Source of the DNA: Aureimonas sp. SA4125
GTDB lineage: Bacteria; Pseudomonadota; Alphaproteobacteria; Rhizobiales; Rhizobiaceae
Reading direction: 5' to 3'
Assembly: GCF_019973775.1 (NCBI RefSeq)
Contig: NZ_AP025032.1
Span: 620,001-684,000 of the forward strand
DNA length: 64,000 bases
Within the stretch, counting starts at the first letter, position 1. The number at the start of each line of letters is the position of its first letter. Of the stretch, positions 55,683-64,000 are shown in pieces. The position numbers and the translations under genes were made by a program. The notes under the pieces were generated by a model. The model saw only the letters and a list, made by a program, of their open reading frames with translations. It did no database searches and was not told where the DNA came from.

Positions 55683-57476
55683 ATGTATGCAGCACCGGTT
55701 GAAGACATCGCCTTTGCGCTGACCGCCGTCGCGGACCTCGGCGACGCGATGCGGGAGGGCCGCGTCGGCGACCTCACTCCCGATCTCCTGGACGCCATCC
55801 TGACGGAGGCCGGGCGCTTTGCGACCGACGAGATCGCGCCGCTTTCCGCGCGCGGCGATACCCAGGGGGCCAGCGTGAGAGAGGGCGTCGTCACCACGCC
55901 GGAGGGCTGGCGCGACCTCTATGCCAACTGGATCGACGGTGGCTGGAACGCGTTGACGGGTCCGGTCGACTTTGGCGGCCAGGGCCTGCCGGTGGCGCTG
56001 TCGGCGGCGGTGTTCGAGATCTGGAACGGCGCATCCATGGCTTTCGCGCTCGGCCCCATGCTGACCGTCGGCGCCGTCGAGGCGATCGCTGCGCACGGTT
56101 CGGACGCCATGAAGCGCATCTATCTCGAAAAGCTCGTCTCCGGTGCCTGGATGGGGACGATGAACCTCACCGAGCCGCAGGCCGGCTCCGACCTCTCGGC
56201 GCTGGCGACCCGCGCCGAGCGCCGCGACGACGGCAGCTACCGCATCTTCGGCACCAAGATCTACATCACCTATGGCGAGCACGATTTCACCGACAACATC
56301 GTCCACCTCGTCCTCGCCCGCTTGCCCGACGCGCCGGCCGGGGTGAAGGGCATTTCGCTCTTTCTCGTGCCGAAGTTCCTGGTCGGACCGGACGGAAGCC
56401 TCGGGCTCCGCAACGATGTGAAATGCCATGCGCTCGAGCACAAGCTCGGCATCCACGGCTCGCCGACCTGCACCATGATCTATGGCGACGGCACCGGCGA
56501 GACGGGCGAGGCCGGCGCCGTCGGCTGGGTCGTCGGCGAGGAGAACAAGGGCCTCGCCTGCATGTTCACGATGATGAACAACGCCCGGCTGCATGTCGGC
56601 ACGCAGGGCGTCGGCGTCGCCGAGGCGGCCTACCAGAAGGCGCTCGCCTATGCCCGCGACCGCCGCCAGGGCCGTGCGACGCGGCTCGGACAGGGTGGGG
56701 AAGCGCCGCGGGGCATGAGCCCGATCGTCGAGCACCCGGATGTCGCCCGCACGCTTCTGACCATGAAGGCCCTGACGGGTGCCGCCCGCGCCATCACCTT
56801 CGCCTGCGGCCACGCCATCGACCGCGCGCATGGCGAAACCGACGCCGAGGCCAAGCCTTCATGGAGCGACCGGGCGCATCTCCTGACGCCGATCGCCAAG
56901 GCGTTTGCCACAGATGTCGGCGTCGACGTCGCCTCGCTCGGCATCCAGGTGCATGGCGGCATGGGCTTCATCGAGGAGACCGGCGCCGCGCAGCTTCTGC
57001 GCGACGCGCGCATCGCGCCGATCTACGAGGGCACCAACGGCATCCAGGCGATCGACCTCGTCCTGCGCAAGCTGCCGCTTGGCGGCGGGACAGCGATGGC
57101 CCGCTATGTCGCGGAGCTGAGCGACGTGGTGGATGCCGTGCGCGGCGCCAACCATCCGGGCTTCGGCCGCACCGCGGAGGCGCTCGCCGCCGCGCTCGCC
57201 GATCTCGGCGCCGCCACCGACTTCCTGCTGCAGTCCCTCGCCGACAAGGACACCGAGACCGCCTTGGCCGGCGCGACGCCCTATCTCCGGCTCGCCGGCC
57301 TTGCCGCCGGGGCCGTCTATCTCGCCAAGGGCGCGCTCGCCGATCCCGCCCGCGAGGACCGCATGGCGCTCGCCCGCTTCATGGCGGAAAATCTGCTGGG
57401 AGAGAGCGCGGCGCTGCGAAACCGCGTGACCGAGGGTGCTGCGAGCCTTGCCGCGGCGCGGATCGTGCTGGCATGA
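55683..57476 (+). CDS. acyl-CoA dehydrogenase, DmdC-like (C-terminally extended)
   Basis: A 597-residue acyl-CoA dehydrogenase with the C-terminal extension of the group that contains 3-methylmercaptopropionyl-CoA dehydrogenase (DmdC). Seen are MYAAPVEDIAFAL, GWNALTGPVDFGGQGLP, GTMNLTEPQAGSDLSALATR, IFGTKIYITYGEHDFTDNIVHLVLAR, HKLGIHGSPTCTMIYG, QVHGGMGFIEETGAAQLLRDARI and YEGTNGIQAIDLVLRKLP. The glutamate in IYEGTNG is the expected base. The start is ATG at 55683 with GGGGAGGATGG upstream. DMSP use is only one option; general branched or short acyl-CoA oxidation is equally possible. An enoyl-CoA hydratase follows 67 bp later. Confidence 0.88.
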   Translation: MYAAPVEDIAFALTAVADLGDAMREGRVGDLTPDLLDAILTEAGRFATDEIAPLSARGDTQGASVREGVVTTPEGWRDLYANWIDGGWNALTGPVDFGGQGLPVALSAAVFEIWNGASMAFALGPMLTVGAVEAIAAHGSDAMKRIYLEKLVSGAWMGTMNLTEPQAGSDLSALATRAERRDDGSYRIFGTKIYITYGEHDFTDNIVHLVLARLPDAPAGVKGISLFLVPKFLVGPDGSLGLRNDVKCHALEHKLGIHGSPTCTMIYGDGTGETGEAGAVGWVVGEENKGLACMFTMMNNARLHVGTQGVGVAEAAYQKALAYARDRRQGRATRLGQGGEAPRGMSPIVEHPDVARTLLTMKALTGAARAITFACGHAIDRAHGETDAEAKPSWSDRAHLLTPIAKAFATDVGVDVASLGIQVHGGMGFIEETGAAQLLRDARIAPIYEGTNGIQAIDLVLRKLPLGGGTAMARYVAELSDVVDAVRGANHPGFGRTAEALAAALADLGAATDFLLQSLADKDTETALAGATPYLRLAGLAAGAVYLAKGALADPAREDRMALARFMAENLLGESAALRNRVTEGAASLAAARIVLA

Positions 57477-57543
57477 CGGCGTCTTTGCCGCTGCCGGTGG
57501 CTTTCGTGCCGGAACGTCCTGTCTCCAGGGAAAGGCAATCGAC

Positions 57544-58287
57544 ATGAGCGACTTCATCGACACGTCCATTGCCGACGGTGTCCTGACCGTGAGGATGAAC
57601 CGCCCGCAGAAGAAGAACGCCATCGACCGGCCGATGTACAAGGCCCTGACCGCCGCCCTAGAGCAGGCGGACGGCGACGAGGCGATCGGCGCGACGCTGA
57701 TCCTCGGCGTCCCCGGGGCGTTTTCCGCCGGCAACGACATCGCCGACTTCATCGCGTTTGCCGCCAGCGGCGGGGAGGGCGACGAGGTGGAATCCTTCCT
57801 CTATGCGCTGGCAGGGTCGCGCAAGCCGCTCGTCGCCGCCGTCGACGGCCTTGCCATCGGCATCGGCACGACGCTGCTGATGCATTGCGACCTCGTCTTC
57901 GCCGCGCCCGGCTCGACCTTTCGCACGCCCTTCCTCGACCTCGGCCTGGTGCCGGAGGCCGGATCCAGCCTGCTCGCGCCGCAGCTGATGGGGCAGCAGC
58001 GGGCCTTTGCGCTGCTGGCGATGGGGGAAAGCTTCGATGCCGAGGCGGCGCGCGCCGCCAACCTCGTCTACCGCATCGTGGACAGCGCCGATTTGGAAGC
58101 GACGGCGACCAATGCGGCGAAAATCCTGGCGGCCAAGCCGCGGGAGGCAATGGCGATCGCCCGCGACTTCGTCCGCGGCCCGCGCGAGCCGGTGATCGAG
58201 CGGATCGAGGCGGAACTGCGCCAGTTCAAGCAGCGGCTGTCGTCGGCGGAAGCGCGCGCCGCCTTCCAGGCATTCATGTCGCGCTGA
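57544..58287 (+). CDS. enoyl-CoA hydratase/isomerase family protein
   Basis: Crotonase-fold protein of 247 residues acting on the 2-enoyl-CoA made by the preceding dehydrogenase. Seen are VLTVRMNRPQKKNAIDRPMY, LILGVPGAFSAGNDIADF (oxyanion-hole loop), KPLVAAVDGLAIGIGTTLLMHCDLVFA (second oxyanion Gly and substrate pocket) and FLDLGLVPEAGSSLLAPQLMG with the glutamate. The acidic pair of true hydratases is only partly kept, so isomerase activity is possible. The start is ATG at 57544 with AAAGG upstream. It is convergent with the DedA gene, six bases apart. Confidence 0.88.
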   Translation: MSDFIDTSIADGVLTVRMNRPQKKNAIDRPMYKALTAALEQADGDEAIGATLILGVPGAFSAGNDIADFIAFAASGGEGDEVESFLYALAGSRKPLVAAVDGLAIGIGTTLLMHCDLVFAAPGSTFRTPFLDLGLVPEAGSSLLAPQLMGQQRAFALLAMGESFDAEAARAANLVYRIVDSADLEATATNAAKILAAKPREAMAIARDFVRGPREPVIERIEAELRQFKQRLSSAEARAAFQAFMSR

Positions 58288-58293
58288 AACGGA

Positions 58294-58926
58294 TCAGCGT
58301 GGTGGAAGCTCTGCATCCTCGCCACCCTCGCCGTCGCGGCGGGCCTCGCGGATGAAGCCGAGAATCGTCGTTGCGCTGGCGATGACGAAGACCAGCGCCA
58401 CGGCGCCGAACACCCAGCGTCCGGCCGAGAGATAGCGTTCGACCGCCGTTCCCAGCAGATAGGCGCCGCCGCTGTAGGCGCCGGTCCAGAGGGCAGCGCC
58501 CAAGACGTTGTAGAACGAGAACTTCAGCCAGGGCATGCGCGTCGTGCCGGCGATGAAGCCACAGAGCTGGCGCAGGATAAGAATGAAGCGGGCGATGAGG
58601 ACGATCGGCGGGCCGCGGTCGAGGAACCGCTGCTCCATTCGCGCGATCTGCTGGCGCGACAGGCCCATCTTCATGCCCCAGCGATAGACGAAGCCGCGGC
58701 CGTAGCGATAGCCGACGACATAGCCGACATTGTCGCCGAGAACGCCGCCCGCCCAGGCCGCCAGGAAGACCTCGAGAAAGCCCAGCCGCCCCTGGCTCGC
58801 GAGGACGCCCGCTGCGACGAGCAGGCTTTCCCCCGGCACCGGCAGACCCGATGATTCGATGAATATCCCCAGAAACACGACGATGACGCCGTAATCGGCG
58901 AGAAAGGTCATGATCTGGTCGAGCAT
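58294..58926 (-). CDS. DedA family membrane protein
   Basis: A 210-residue inner-membrane protein of the DedA/SNARE-associated family, linked to undecaprenyl-phosphate or phospholipid flipping. Seen are YGVIVVFLGIFIESSGLPVPGESLLVAAG, GGVLGDNVGYVVGYRYGR and RFLDRGPPIVLIARFILILRQLCGFIAGTTRMPW, with the conserved Arg residues and the G(x)xR region. A last helix ends before an acidic tail. The start is ATG at 58926. It is followed on its upstream side by a repeat-containing region before rlmD. Confidence 0.88.
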   Translation of the reverse strand: MLDQIMTFLADYGVIVVFLGIFIESSGLPVPGESLLVAAGVLASQGRLGFLEVFLAAWAGGVLGDNVGYVVGYRYGRGFVYRWGMKMGLSRQQIARMEQRFLDRGPPIVLIARFILILRQLCGFIAGTTRMPWLKFSFYNVLGAALWTGAYSGGAYLLGTAVERYLSAGRWVFGAVALVFVIASATTILGFIREARRDGEGGEDAELPPR

Positions 58927-59047
58927 CGGGGCTTTCGGGAGGAACTGCGGCCGGCCCTTCTAGCAATGCGGCCTGCGACCCGCAATGCGGGGGAAGTGAC
59001 CGATTCCCCATAGTCCGCGGTATCAAGACGAAGCCTCACATTGTCCT

Positions 59048-59090
59048 CGTCATCCTCGGGGCCTTGGCCCCGGGGATCCATGCCCCGGCA
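59048..59090. repeat. degenerate copy of the CGTCATCCCGGG-type repeat
   Basis: CGTCATCCTCGGGGCCTTGG continuing CCCCGGGGATCCATGCC resembles one arm of the repeat at 61307-61437 (CGTCATCCCGGGCTTGACCC, then AGGATCCATTCC). The opposite arm is not seen. The segment also folds on itself (CGGGGCC / GGCCCCGG). Confidence 0.5.
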
Positions 59091-59221
59091 CAAGGGAATG
59101 CAGTCCGGTTCAGGATTGACCGGCGCCAGTTCGCCGCCGCCGTCGAACCGTTTCGGCAATTCCAGCAGGTTGCGCCAGCATGCAGACCTTCAATATTGGG
59201 GTCGCTACGGGCAGCAAAAGC

Positions 59222-60451
59222 CTATCGCTGGAACAGTGCCACGGCCTCGACATGGTGCGACCAGAGGAACTGGTCGATCGGGGTAACGGACAGGAGCTTG
59301 TAGCCGCCGTCGACGAGGATGCGGGCATCGCGCGCCAGGGTTGCGGGATTGCAGGAGACGGCGGCGATGCGCTTGACCTTCGATGCCGCCAGTTCGCGCA
59401 CCTGCGTCTCCGCGCCGGCGCGCGGCGGATCGAAGACGACGCCGGCGAATTTGCTCAAGTCCTTCGCCATCACGGGACGGCGGAAGAGGTCGCGCTTTTC
59501 CATCGTGATCGGCTTCAAGCCGCTGACGCCGCGCCGTGCGAGATCGAGCGCGGCGAGCGCCGAGGCTTCCGTCTCGACGGCATGGACCGCGCCCGTCGAC
59601 GCCAGCCGCAGGGCGAAGGTGCCGATGCCGGAGAAGAGGTCCATCGTCGCCTTGCAGGGGGCAAGATGCTCCACCACCAGCGCCGCCATCGCCTCCTCGG
59701 CGGAAGCGACCGCCTGGAGAAAGGCGCCGGGCGGCGGACCGACCGAGATGCCGCCGACCTGGATCGTCGGATGGCGGGATTCCAGCACGATCTCGCCGTC
59801 GAGGGTCAGCCGCGCGATGTCGCGCCGGAGTGCGAAGGCGGTCAGCGACTGGCGCAGGCTGTCGGTGAGCTTGGCGGTCTCCGACAGTGCGATGTCGAGC
59901 CCGGCATCGGTCGCCGTCACGCTCATGCGCATCGGCCGCTTGCGGTCGGCGACGATCAGCGCCAGCGCCTTCAGATCGGCGAGGCGGCTCGCGATGGCCG
60001 GGACCACGATCAGGCAGACGTCGATGTCGGCGATGCGGTTCGTCTGGCTCTCGAAGAAGCCGAAGACGACGCGGTTGCCCTCTCGCAGGCCGGAGAACAC
60101 CGCACGGCGGCGCGAATGCGGCGCGCAGGGCACGAGATCGGCGACCTCGGGCTCCAGCCCCGCATGGGCAAAGGCCTCGACGACGAGATTGCGCTTGAAG
60201 CTGCGATAGAGCCCATCGCTCGCATGCTGCAGGTCGCAGCCGCCACAGACGCCGAAATGCGGGCAGGGCGGCACCTGGCGCTCGGCCGAGGCGATGAGGA
60301 TCTCCTCGAGCGCATAGTGCGAGCCGATACGCTCCACCGCCACGCGCTCCCCGGGAAGCGTGAAGGGCACGAACAAGGGAGCGCCATGGTCCGGCCGGGC
60401 AACGCCGTCGCCTTTGGCGCCGAGCGTCTCGATGGTGAGGGAAAGGCTCAT
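59222..60451 (-). CDS. rlmD: class I SAM-dependent RNA m5U methyltransferase, RlmD/RumA type
   Basis: Methylates a uridine C5 in RNA, as 23S rRNA U1939 in E. coli. The 409-residue protein has an N-terminal TRAM-like region (LSLTIETLGAKGDGVARPDHG), an iron-sulfur cysteine set CPHFGVCGGCDLQH and the SAM motif LFSGIGTFALRLASTGAVHAVE. The acidic FDPPRAGAETQ and the nucleophilic Cys in VSCNPATLARDARIL follow. The start is ATG at 60451, overlapping the tlyA stop by four bases (ATGA). The TlyA-RlmD pair is a translationally coupled rRNA modification unit. Confidence 0.9.
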   Translation of the reverse strand: MSLSLTIETLGAKGDGVARPDHGAPLFVPFTLPGERVAVERIGSHYALEEILIASAERQVPPCPHFGVCGGCDLQHASDGLYRSFKRNLVVEAFAHAGLEPEVADLVPCAPHSRRRAVFSGLREGNRVVFGFFESQTNRIADIDVCLIVVPAIASRLADLKALALIVADRKRPMRMSVTATDAGLDIALSETAKLTDSLRQSLTAFALRRDIARLTLDGEIVLESRHPTIQVGGISVGPPPGAFLQAVASAEEAMAALVVEHLAPCKATMDLFSGIGTFALRLASTGAVHAVETEASALAALDLARRGVSGLKPITMEKRDLFRRPVMAKDLSKFAGVVFDPPRAGAETQVRELAASKVKRIAAVSCNPATLARDARILVDGGYKLLSVTPIDQFLWSHHVEAVALFQR

Positions 60452-61212
60452 GCCTTCTTGCCCGCCATCAGGAATTCATGATTGCCGTCCCCGCCCTCGA
60501 TCGGCGAGGGGATCGGATCGCGTGCCGTCCAGCCCGGCTGCTCGTTCAGCCAGGCGCAGAGATCGGCCGCGACGGCGGGCGCGGAACCCGGATCGCGCAG
60601 GAGGCCGTTCTTGGCGATCGCGAGCCGACCCGCCTCGAACTGCGGCTTGATCAGGAAGATGCCGTCGGTGCCGGGCTCGGCGAGCTCCAGCGCCGGCGGC
60701 AGGGCCAGCTTCATCGAGATGAAGCTGACGTCGCAGACCAGCACGTCGAAGGAATGGCCTGCGAGGTTCTCTTCGTCGAGATCGCGAGCGTTCAACCCCT
60801 CGATCGAGGTGACGCGCGGATCGGCCTCGATGCGCGGATGGATCTGGCCGTGGCCGACGTCGATGGCGACGACATGCGCCGCGCCGTGCCGCAGCAGCAC
60901 CTCGGTGAAGCCGCCGGTGGAGGCGCCGACGTCGAGCGCGGTGCGCCCCGTCACGTCGATCCCGAAGGCGTCGAGGGCGGCCTCGAGCTTCAGCCCGGCG
61001 CGCGAGACATAGTCGGCGGCGGGATCGTCGAGCGTGATCTCGCACTCCGGCGGCACGTTGAGGCTCGGCTTGGTGACGGTGAGGCCGTCGACCTTGACGT
61101 GCCCGCGCATGATCGCGTCACGGGCCCGCGCCCGGCTGGCGGCGAGGCCGCGATCGGCGACGAGAATGTCGAGCCTGATGCGCGACAGGTGTTGTTCTTC
61201 GGTAGCGGCCAT
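60448..61212 (-). CDS. tlyA: TlyA family rRNA 2'-O-methyltransferase / hemolysin-like
   Basis: A 254-residue protein with an N-terminal S4 RNA-binding domain (IRLDILVADRGLAASRARARDAIMRGHVKVDG) and a C-terminal RrmJ/FtsJ-like methyltransferase (TALDVGASTGGFTEVLLRHGA, VLVCDVSFISMKLALPPAL, IFLIKPQFEAGR). Bacterial TlyA methylates ribose in 16S and 23S rRNA and affects capreomycin sensitivity in mycobacteria. The start is ATG at 61212. It overlaps the rlmD start and follows dxs on the same strand after a repeat-containing gap. Confidence 0.91.
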   Translation of the reverse strand: MAATEEQHLSRIRLDILVADRGLAASRARARDAIMRGHVKVDGLTVTKPSLNVPPECEITLDDPAADYVSRAGLKLEAALDAFGIDVTGRTALDVGASTGGFTEVLLRHGAAHVVAIDVGHGQIHPRIEADPRVTSIEGLNARDLDEENLAGHSFDVLVCDVSFISMKLALPPALELAEPGTDGIFLIKPQFEAGRLAIAKNGLLRDPGSAPAVAADLCAWLNEQPGWTARDPIPSPIEGGDGNHEFLMAGKKA

Positions 61213-61306
61213 CGGCAGGTCATGCGGGTAGAGCGGGCAAATGGCAAGCGGGAACGGTGAGAGACGGGACCGGAGAGCGGTCTCTGCAGGTTCAACCTCA
61301 CAAGAT

Positions 61307-61437
61307 CGTCATCCCGGGCTTGACCCAGGATCCATTCCAAATCGCAGGATACAGTCGAGGACGGCGGACGGTCTTCCTGATCGGATTTGGCAGCGCAGGC
61401 GCTTCGGCATGGATCACGGGTCAAGCCCGGGATGACG
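61307..61437. repeat. interspersed palindromic repeat between dxs and tlyA
   Basis: Two perfect 20-bp inverted arms, CGTCATCCCGGGCTTGACCC (61307-61326) and GGGTCAAGCCCGGGATGACG (61418-61437), enclosing 91 bases. The arms continue inward imperfectly (AGGATCCATTCC against GTGATCCATGCC). The sequence type is known, from memory, as a common alphaproteobacterial intergenic repeat that translates as peptides such as GLTxDP and GQARDD. It lies downstream of dxs (stop 61472) and upstream of tlyA. Confidence 0.85.
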
Positions 61438-61471
61438 AAGCCTGCCTTTGAGCCCTGCCGTCAACACACCT

Positions 61472-63394
61472 CTAAGCCTGCATCACCCGCGACGCGCTCT
61501 TGCCCAGTGCCTTGAAGACGGCGTCGACGATGCCGGCCTTGTCGAGACCTGCGGCGCGGATCATGGCGTCGGGGCTGGCATGGTCGACGAAGAGGTCGGG
61601 CATCAGCAGCGAGCGGACCTTCAGGCCGTGCTCCATCAGGCCGCGTTCGGAAAGAAGATGCAGGACTTGGCTCGCGAAACCACCTGTCGCGCCTTCTTCC
61701 ACGAGAAGCAGCACTTCGTGCTCGCGGGCGAGGCGCGTGATCAGTTCGGCGTCGAGCGGCTTGGCAAAGCGCGCGTCGGCGACCGTCGTCGACAGGCCGA
61801 AGGTTTCCAGCTCCTCGGCCGCAGCGAGACTGTCGGAAAGACGGGACCCGAAGGAGAGGATCGCAACCTTCGTGCCCTCGACGAGGACGCGGCCCTTGCC
61901 GATGGCCAGCGCCTGCCCGCGCGCCGGCATCTCGACGCCGACGCCATTGCCGCGGGGATAGCGGAAGGAGATCGGACCGTCCTCGTAGAGCGCGGCCGTG
62001 CGGACCATGTGCCGCAGCTCCGCCTCGTCGGCGGCCGCCATCACCACCATGCCCGGCAGCGGCACGAGGAAGCCGGTGTCGAACGAGCCCGCATGCGTCG
62101 GACCGTCGGCGCCGACGAAGCCGGCGCGGTCGATGGCGAATCGCACCGGAAGGTTCTGGATCGCGACGTCGTGGACGATCTGGTCGTAGGCGCGCTGCAG
62201 GAAGGTCGAGTAGATCGCGACGAACGGCTTGTAGCCCTCGGAGGCAAGGCCCGCGGCAAAGGTCACGGCGTGCTGCTCGGCGATTCCGACGTCGAAGGTG
62301 CGGCTCGGAAAGGCCTCGCCAAAGAGGTCGAGTCCGGTGCCGCTCGGCATGGCGGCGTTAATGGCGACGATCCTGTCGTCGTCCTGCGCCTCCTGGATCA
62401 GGCTTTCGGCGAAGACCGCGGTATAGCTCGGGGCGTTGCCCTTGGAGCTTGCCTTGGCCTGCGTGCCGGTGACGACGTCGAACTTGGCGACGCCGTGATA
62501 CTTGTCGGCAGAGCTTTCGGCCGGGGCGTAGCCCTTGCCCTTGCGGGTGACGACGTGGACGAGGATCGGGCCGTTCTTTGCGTCACGAACATTCTTGAGG
62601 ACGGGCAGGAGATGGTCGAGATCGTGGCCGTCGATCGGGCCGACATAATAGAAGCCGAGCTCTTCGAACAGCGTGCCGCCGGTGAAGAAGCCGCGGGTGA
62701 ATTCCTCGGTTTTGCGCGCGCCCTCGCGCATGAAGTCGGGCAGGATCTTCGTCAGGGTCTTCGCCTTGTCGCGCAGGCCCCGATAGGTCTTGCCGGAGAC
62801 GAGGCGGGCGAGATAGGCGCTCATCGCGCCCGTCGGCGGGGCGATCGACATGTCGTTGTCGTTGAGGATGACGATCAGACGCGCGTCGAGCGCCCCGGCA
62901 TTGTTCATCGCCTCGTAGGCCATGCCGGCCGACATGGCGCCGTCGCCGATCACCGCGACGATGTTGTTCTTCGCGCCGGAAAGGTCGCGCGCGACCGCCA
63001 TGCCGAGGCCGGCCGAGATCGAGGTCGAGGAATGGCCGGCGCCGAACGGGTCGAATTCGCTTTCCGTGCGCTTGGCAAAGCCCGAGAGCCCGCCTTCCTG
63101 GCGCACGGTGCGCATGCGCTTGCGCCGCCCGGTCAGGATCTTGTGCGGATAGGCCTGGTGTCCGACGTCCCAGATGATGCGGTCGTCGGGCGTGTTGAAG
63201 ACGTAGTGCAACGCCACCGTCAGTTCGACGACGCCGAGCCCCGCACCGAGATGTCCACCGGTCCGCGACACCGCGTCGATGAGGTCCGTGCGCAATTCGT
63301 CCGCCACCTGCCGGAGGTCGGCCTCGCGCATCTGCCGGAGATCGGCGGGCGAGTCGATCAGGTCGAGCAGGGGCGTCTGGGGCTGGTCTGTCAC
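61472..63394 (-). CDS. dxs: 1-deoxy-D-xylulose-5-phosphate synthase
   Basis: Thiamine-diphosphate enzyme that condenses pyruvate and glyceraldehyde-3-phosphate, first step of the non-mevalonate pathway (ispE of the same pathway is at 32421). Seen are [79 protein letters not shown] (ThDP/Mg motif GDG...N), [19 protein letters not shown] and [18 protein letters not shown]. The start is placed at GTG 63394 (640 residues) because AAAGGTG lies nine bases upstream; GTG 63406 is also in frame. Confidence 0.95.
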   Translation of the reverse strand: MTDQPQTPLLDLIDSPADLRQMREADLRQVADELRTDLIDAVSRTGGHLGAGLGVVELTVALHYVFNTPDDRIIWDVGHQAYPHKILTGRRKRMRTVRQEGGLSGFAKRTESEFDPFGAGHSSTSISAGLGMAVARDLSGAKNNIVAVIGDGAMSAGMAYEAMNNAGALDARLIVILNDNDMSIAPPTGAMSAYLARLVSGKTYRGLRDKAKTLTKILPDFMREGARKTEEFTRGFFTGGTLFEELGFYYVGPIDGHDLDHLLPVLKNVRDAKNGPILVHVVTRKGKGYAPAESSADKYHGVAKFDVVTGTQAKASSKGNAPSYTAVFAESLIQEAQDDDRIVAINAAMPSGTGLDLFGEAFPSRTFDVGIAEQHAVTFAAGLASEGYKPFVAIYSTFLQRAYDQIVHDVAIQNLPVRFAIDRAGFVGADGPTHAGSFDTGFLVPLPGMVVMAAADEAELRHMVRTAALYEDGPISFRYPRGNGVGVEMPARGQALAIGKGRVLVEGTKVAILSFGSRLSDSLAAAEELETFGLSTTVADARFAKPLDAELITRLAREHEVLLLVEEGATGGFASQVLHLLSERGLMEHGLKVRSLLMPDLFVDHASPDAMIRAAGLDKAGIVDAVFKALGKSASRVMQA

Positions 63395-63580
63395 GAAATC
63401 CGGCACCTTTCAGGCTGACTTGGCGGCGTGTCCGAAGAACGGATTATGCCGCAGAGCACGTTCGCCAGGCCCCTCCGGACCGGCTCGCATGCCTCTAAGA
63501 TTGGGAACATCACCGGATCTGCAAGCCTGCGGCGCACGAACGACGAAACGCTCACCATCAAGCGCGACCGTGACGGCGCA

Positions 63581-63853
63581 TCAGGCGGGGTCGAGCGGTT
63601 CGGTTCCGATCGGCTTGCCCGACCGTGACAGCTTGATCTTCTCGACCTTGTCTTCCGCCGAGGACAGGAGCCGCTCGCAATGGTTCTTCAGCTTCTCGCC
63701 GCGCTCGTAGATGCGGATCGAGACGTCGAGGGCGACGTCGCCATGCTCGAGATCGGAGACGATCTTCTCCAGCGCGCTCAGCGCCTCCTCGAAGCTCATG
63801 CGCTTGATGTCGGAATCGTCGGCAGGGGGAGAGTTTGCGGATTCGATGGCCAT
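63581..63853 (-). CDS. xseB: exodeoxyribonuclease VII small subunit
   Basis: A 90-residue helical subunit of the ssDNA exonuclease VII. The family pattern is visible: [25 protein letters not shown] (the FEEALxELExIVxxLExGxxxLExSL-type helix pair) and [28 protein letters not shown]. The start is ATG at 63853. It lies between the histone-deacetylase-family gene and dxs on the same strand, the usual rhizobial order. The large subunit gene is not in this window. Confidence 0.92.
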   Translation of the reverse strand: MAIESANSPPADDSDIKRMSFEEALSALEKIVSDLEHGDVALDVSIRIYERGEKLKNHCERLLSSAEDKVEKIKLSRSGKPIGTEPLDPA

Positions 63854-63876
63854 GCGTTTCCTATAGCCTGTGCCGG

Positions 63877-64000
63877 TCAGCCGGTCATCAGGCGCTTGAC
63901 GTGGACCGCGACCGAGGATCCCAGGCCGACAAGGTCGTAGCCGCCTTCCAAGAGGCTGATCAGGCGACCGTTGCCGAAGCGGTCGGCAATGTCCATCAGC
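63877..64000 (-). CDS. histone deacetylase family protein, C-terminal end only
   Basis: The last 40 codons of a gene that begins outside the window. The reverse strand reads [40 protein letters not shown] and a stop at 63877-63879. The [15 protein letters not shown] stretch is the C-terminal signature of bacterial histone-deacetylase/acetoin-utilisation-type amidohydrolases, and such a gene regularly precedes xseB and dxs in rhizobia. The catalytic part is not visible. The spacing to the xseB start is 23 bp, so they are probably cotranscribed. Confidence 0.8.
   Translation of the reverse strand, partial: LMDIADRFGNGRLISLLEGGYDLVGLGSSVAVHVKRLMTG

Noticed and set aside
61257..61451. Short open frames through the dxs/tlyA repeat
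   Set aside because: They only translate the inverted arms of the repeat; no ribosome-binding site or family.

Overview
The window is GC-rich, densely coded chromosome from an alphaproteobacterium, most likely of the Hyphomicrobiales (Rhizobiales). Several things point there: a split F0 operon with two b-type subunits (atpI-atpB-atpE-atpG-atpF), a cytochrome c oxidase subunit I that runs on towards a fused subunit III, the blocks polyprenyl synthase / DUF2007 / tRNA methyltransferase / S49 peptidase / glyQ and HDAC / xseB / dxs / tlyA / rlmD, LexA-type GAAC-N7-GAAC boxes, and interspersed palindromes of the kind common in rhizobial genomes. I cannot name genus or species. I see no rRNA, tRNA, CRISPR array, prophage or insertion sequence. 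Almost all genes look like core chromosome.

Layout. 1-3.1 kb: ctaD and coxB (caa3-type oxidase). 3.2-9.9 kb: DUF72 protein, small acidic protein, Ppx/GppA phosphatase with rlmE, DHA2 exporter, Tat-exported metallo-beta-lactamase-fold hydrolase, and a probably frameshifted small Cys-rich secreted gene. 10-18 kb: guaB, a RIME-like mosaic repeat, MAPEG protein, divergent oxyR/katA, an antitoxin with a broken PIN toxin, rsmB-tspO, a nucleosidase. 18-26 kb: guaA, a secreted two-module protein behind a LexA-type box, MAPEG, NnrU-like protein, YfgM-like protein, der, SleB-type hydrolase. 26-29 kb: F0 operon. 29-36.4 kb: rnhB, a radical SAM gene behind a second LexA-type box, glycosyltransferase-like gene, moaB, ispE, TPR protein, polyprenyl synthase. 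36.7-44.1 kb: DUF2007, methyltransferase, S49 peptidase, glyQ, zinc peptidase, DUF559, glyS. 44.5-54.3 kb: GH25 muramidase, tsaC-type gene, FAD oxidase, DUF6101, ubiA, purD, FadE. 54.6-64 kb: FAH hydrolase, acyl-CoA dehydrogenase and enoyl-CoA hydratase, DedA, rlmD, tlyA, dxs, xseB and the end of a histone-deacetylase-family gene.

How the genes fit together. Purine synthesis (guaB, guaA, purD), isoprenoid and quinone synthesis (dxs, ispE, polyprenyl synthase, ubiA) feeding the respiratory chain (cox) and ATP synthase, translation and RNA modification (glyQ, glyS, rsmB, rlmE, rlmD, tlyA, tsaC, der), fatty-acid oxidation, and envelope remodelling (SleB, GH25) make up most of the content.

The most interesting signals are small. 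Two perfect GAAC-N7-GAAC boxes lie upstream of a secreted tandem-repeat protein and of a PA0069-type radical SAM gene. A roughly 137-bp palindromic element sits in frame inside glyS, and a half copy sits at the glyS ribosome-binding site. A PIN toxin is frameshifted behind an intact antitoxin. An orphan stress-promoter-like site plus terminator lies between the muramidase and tsaC.
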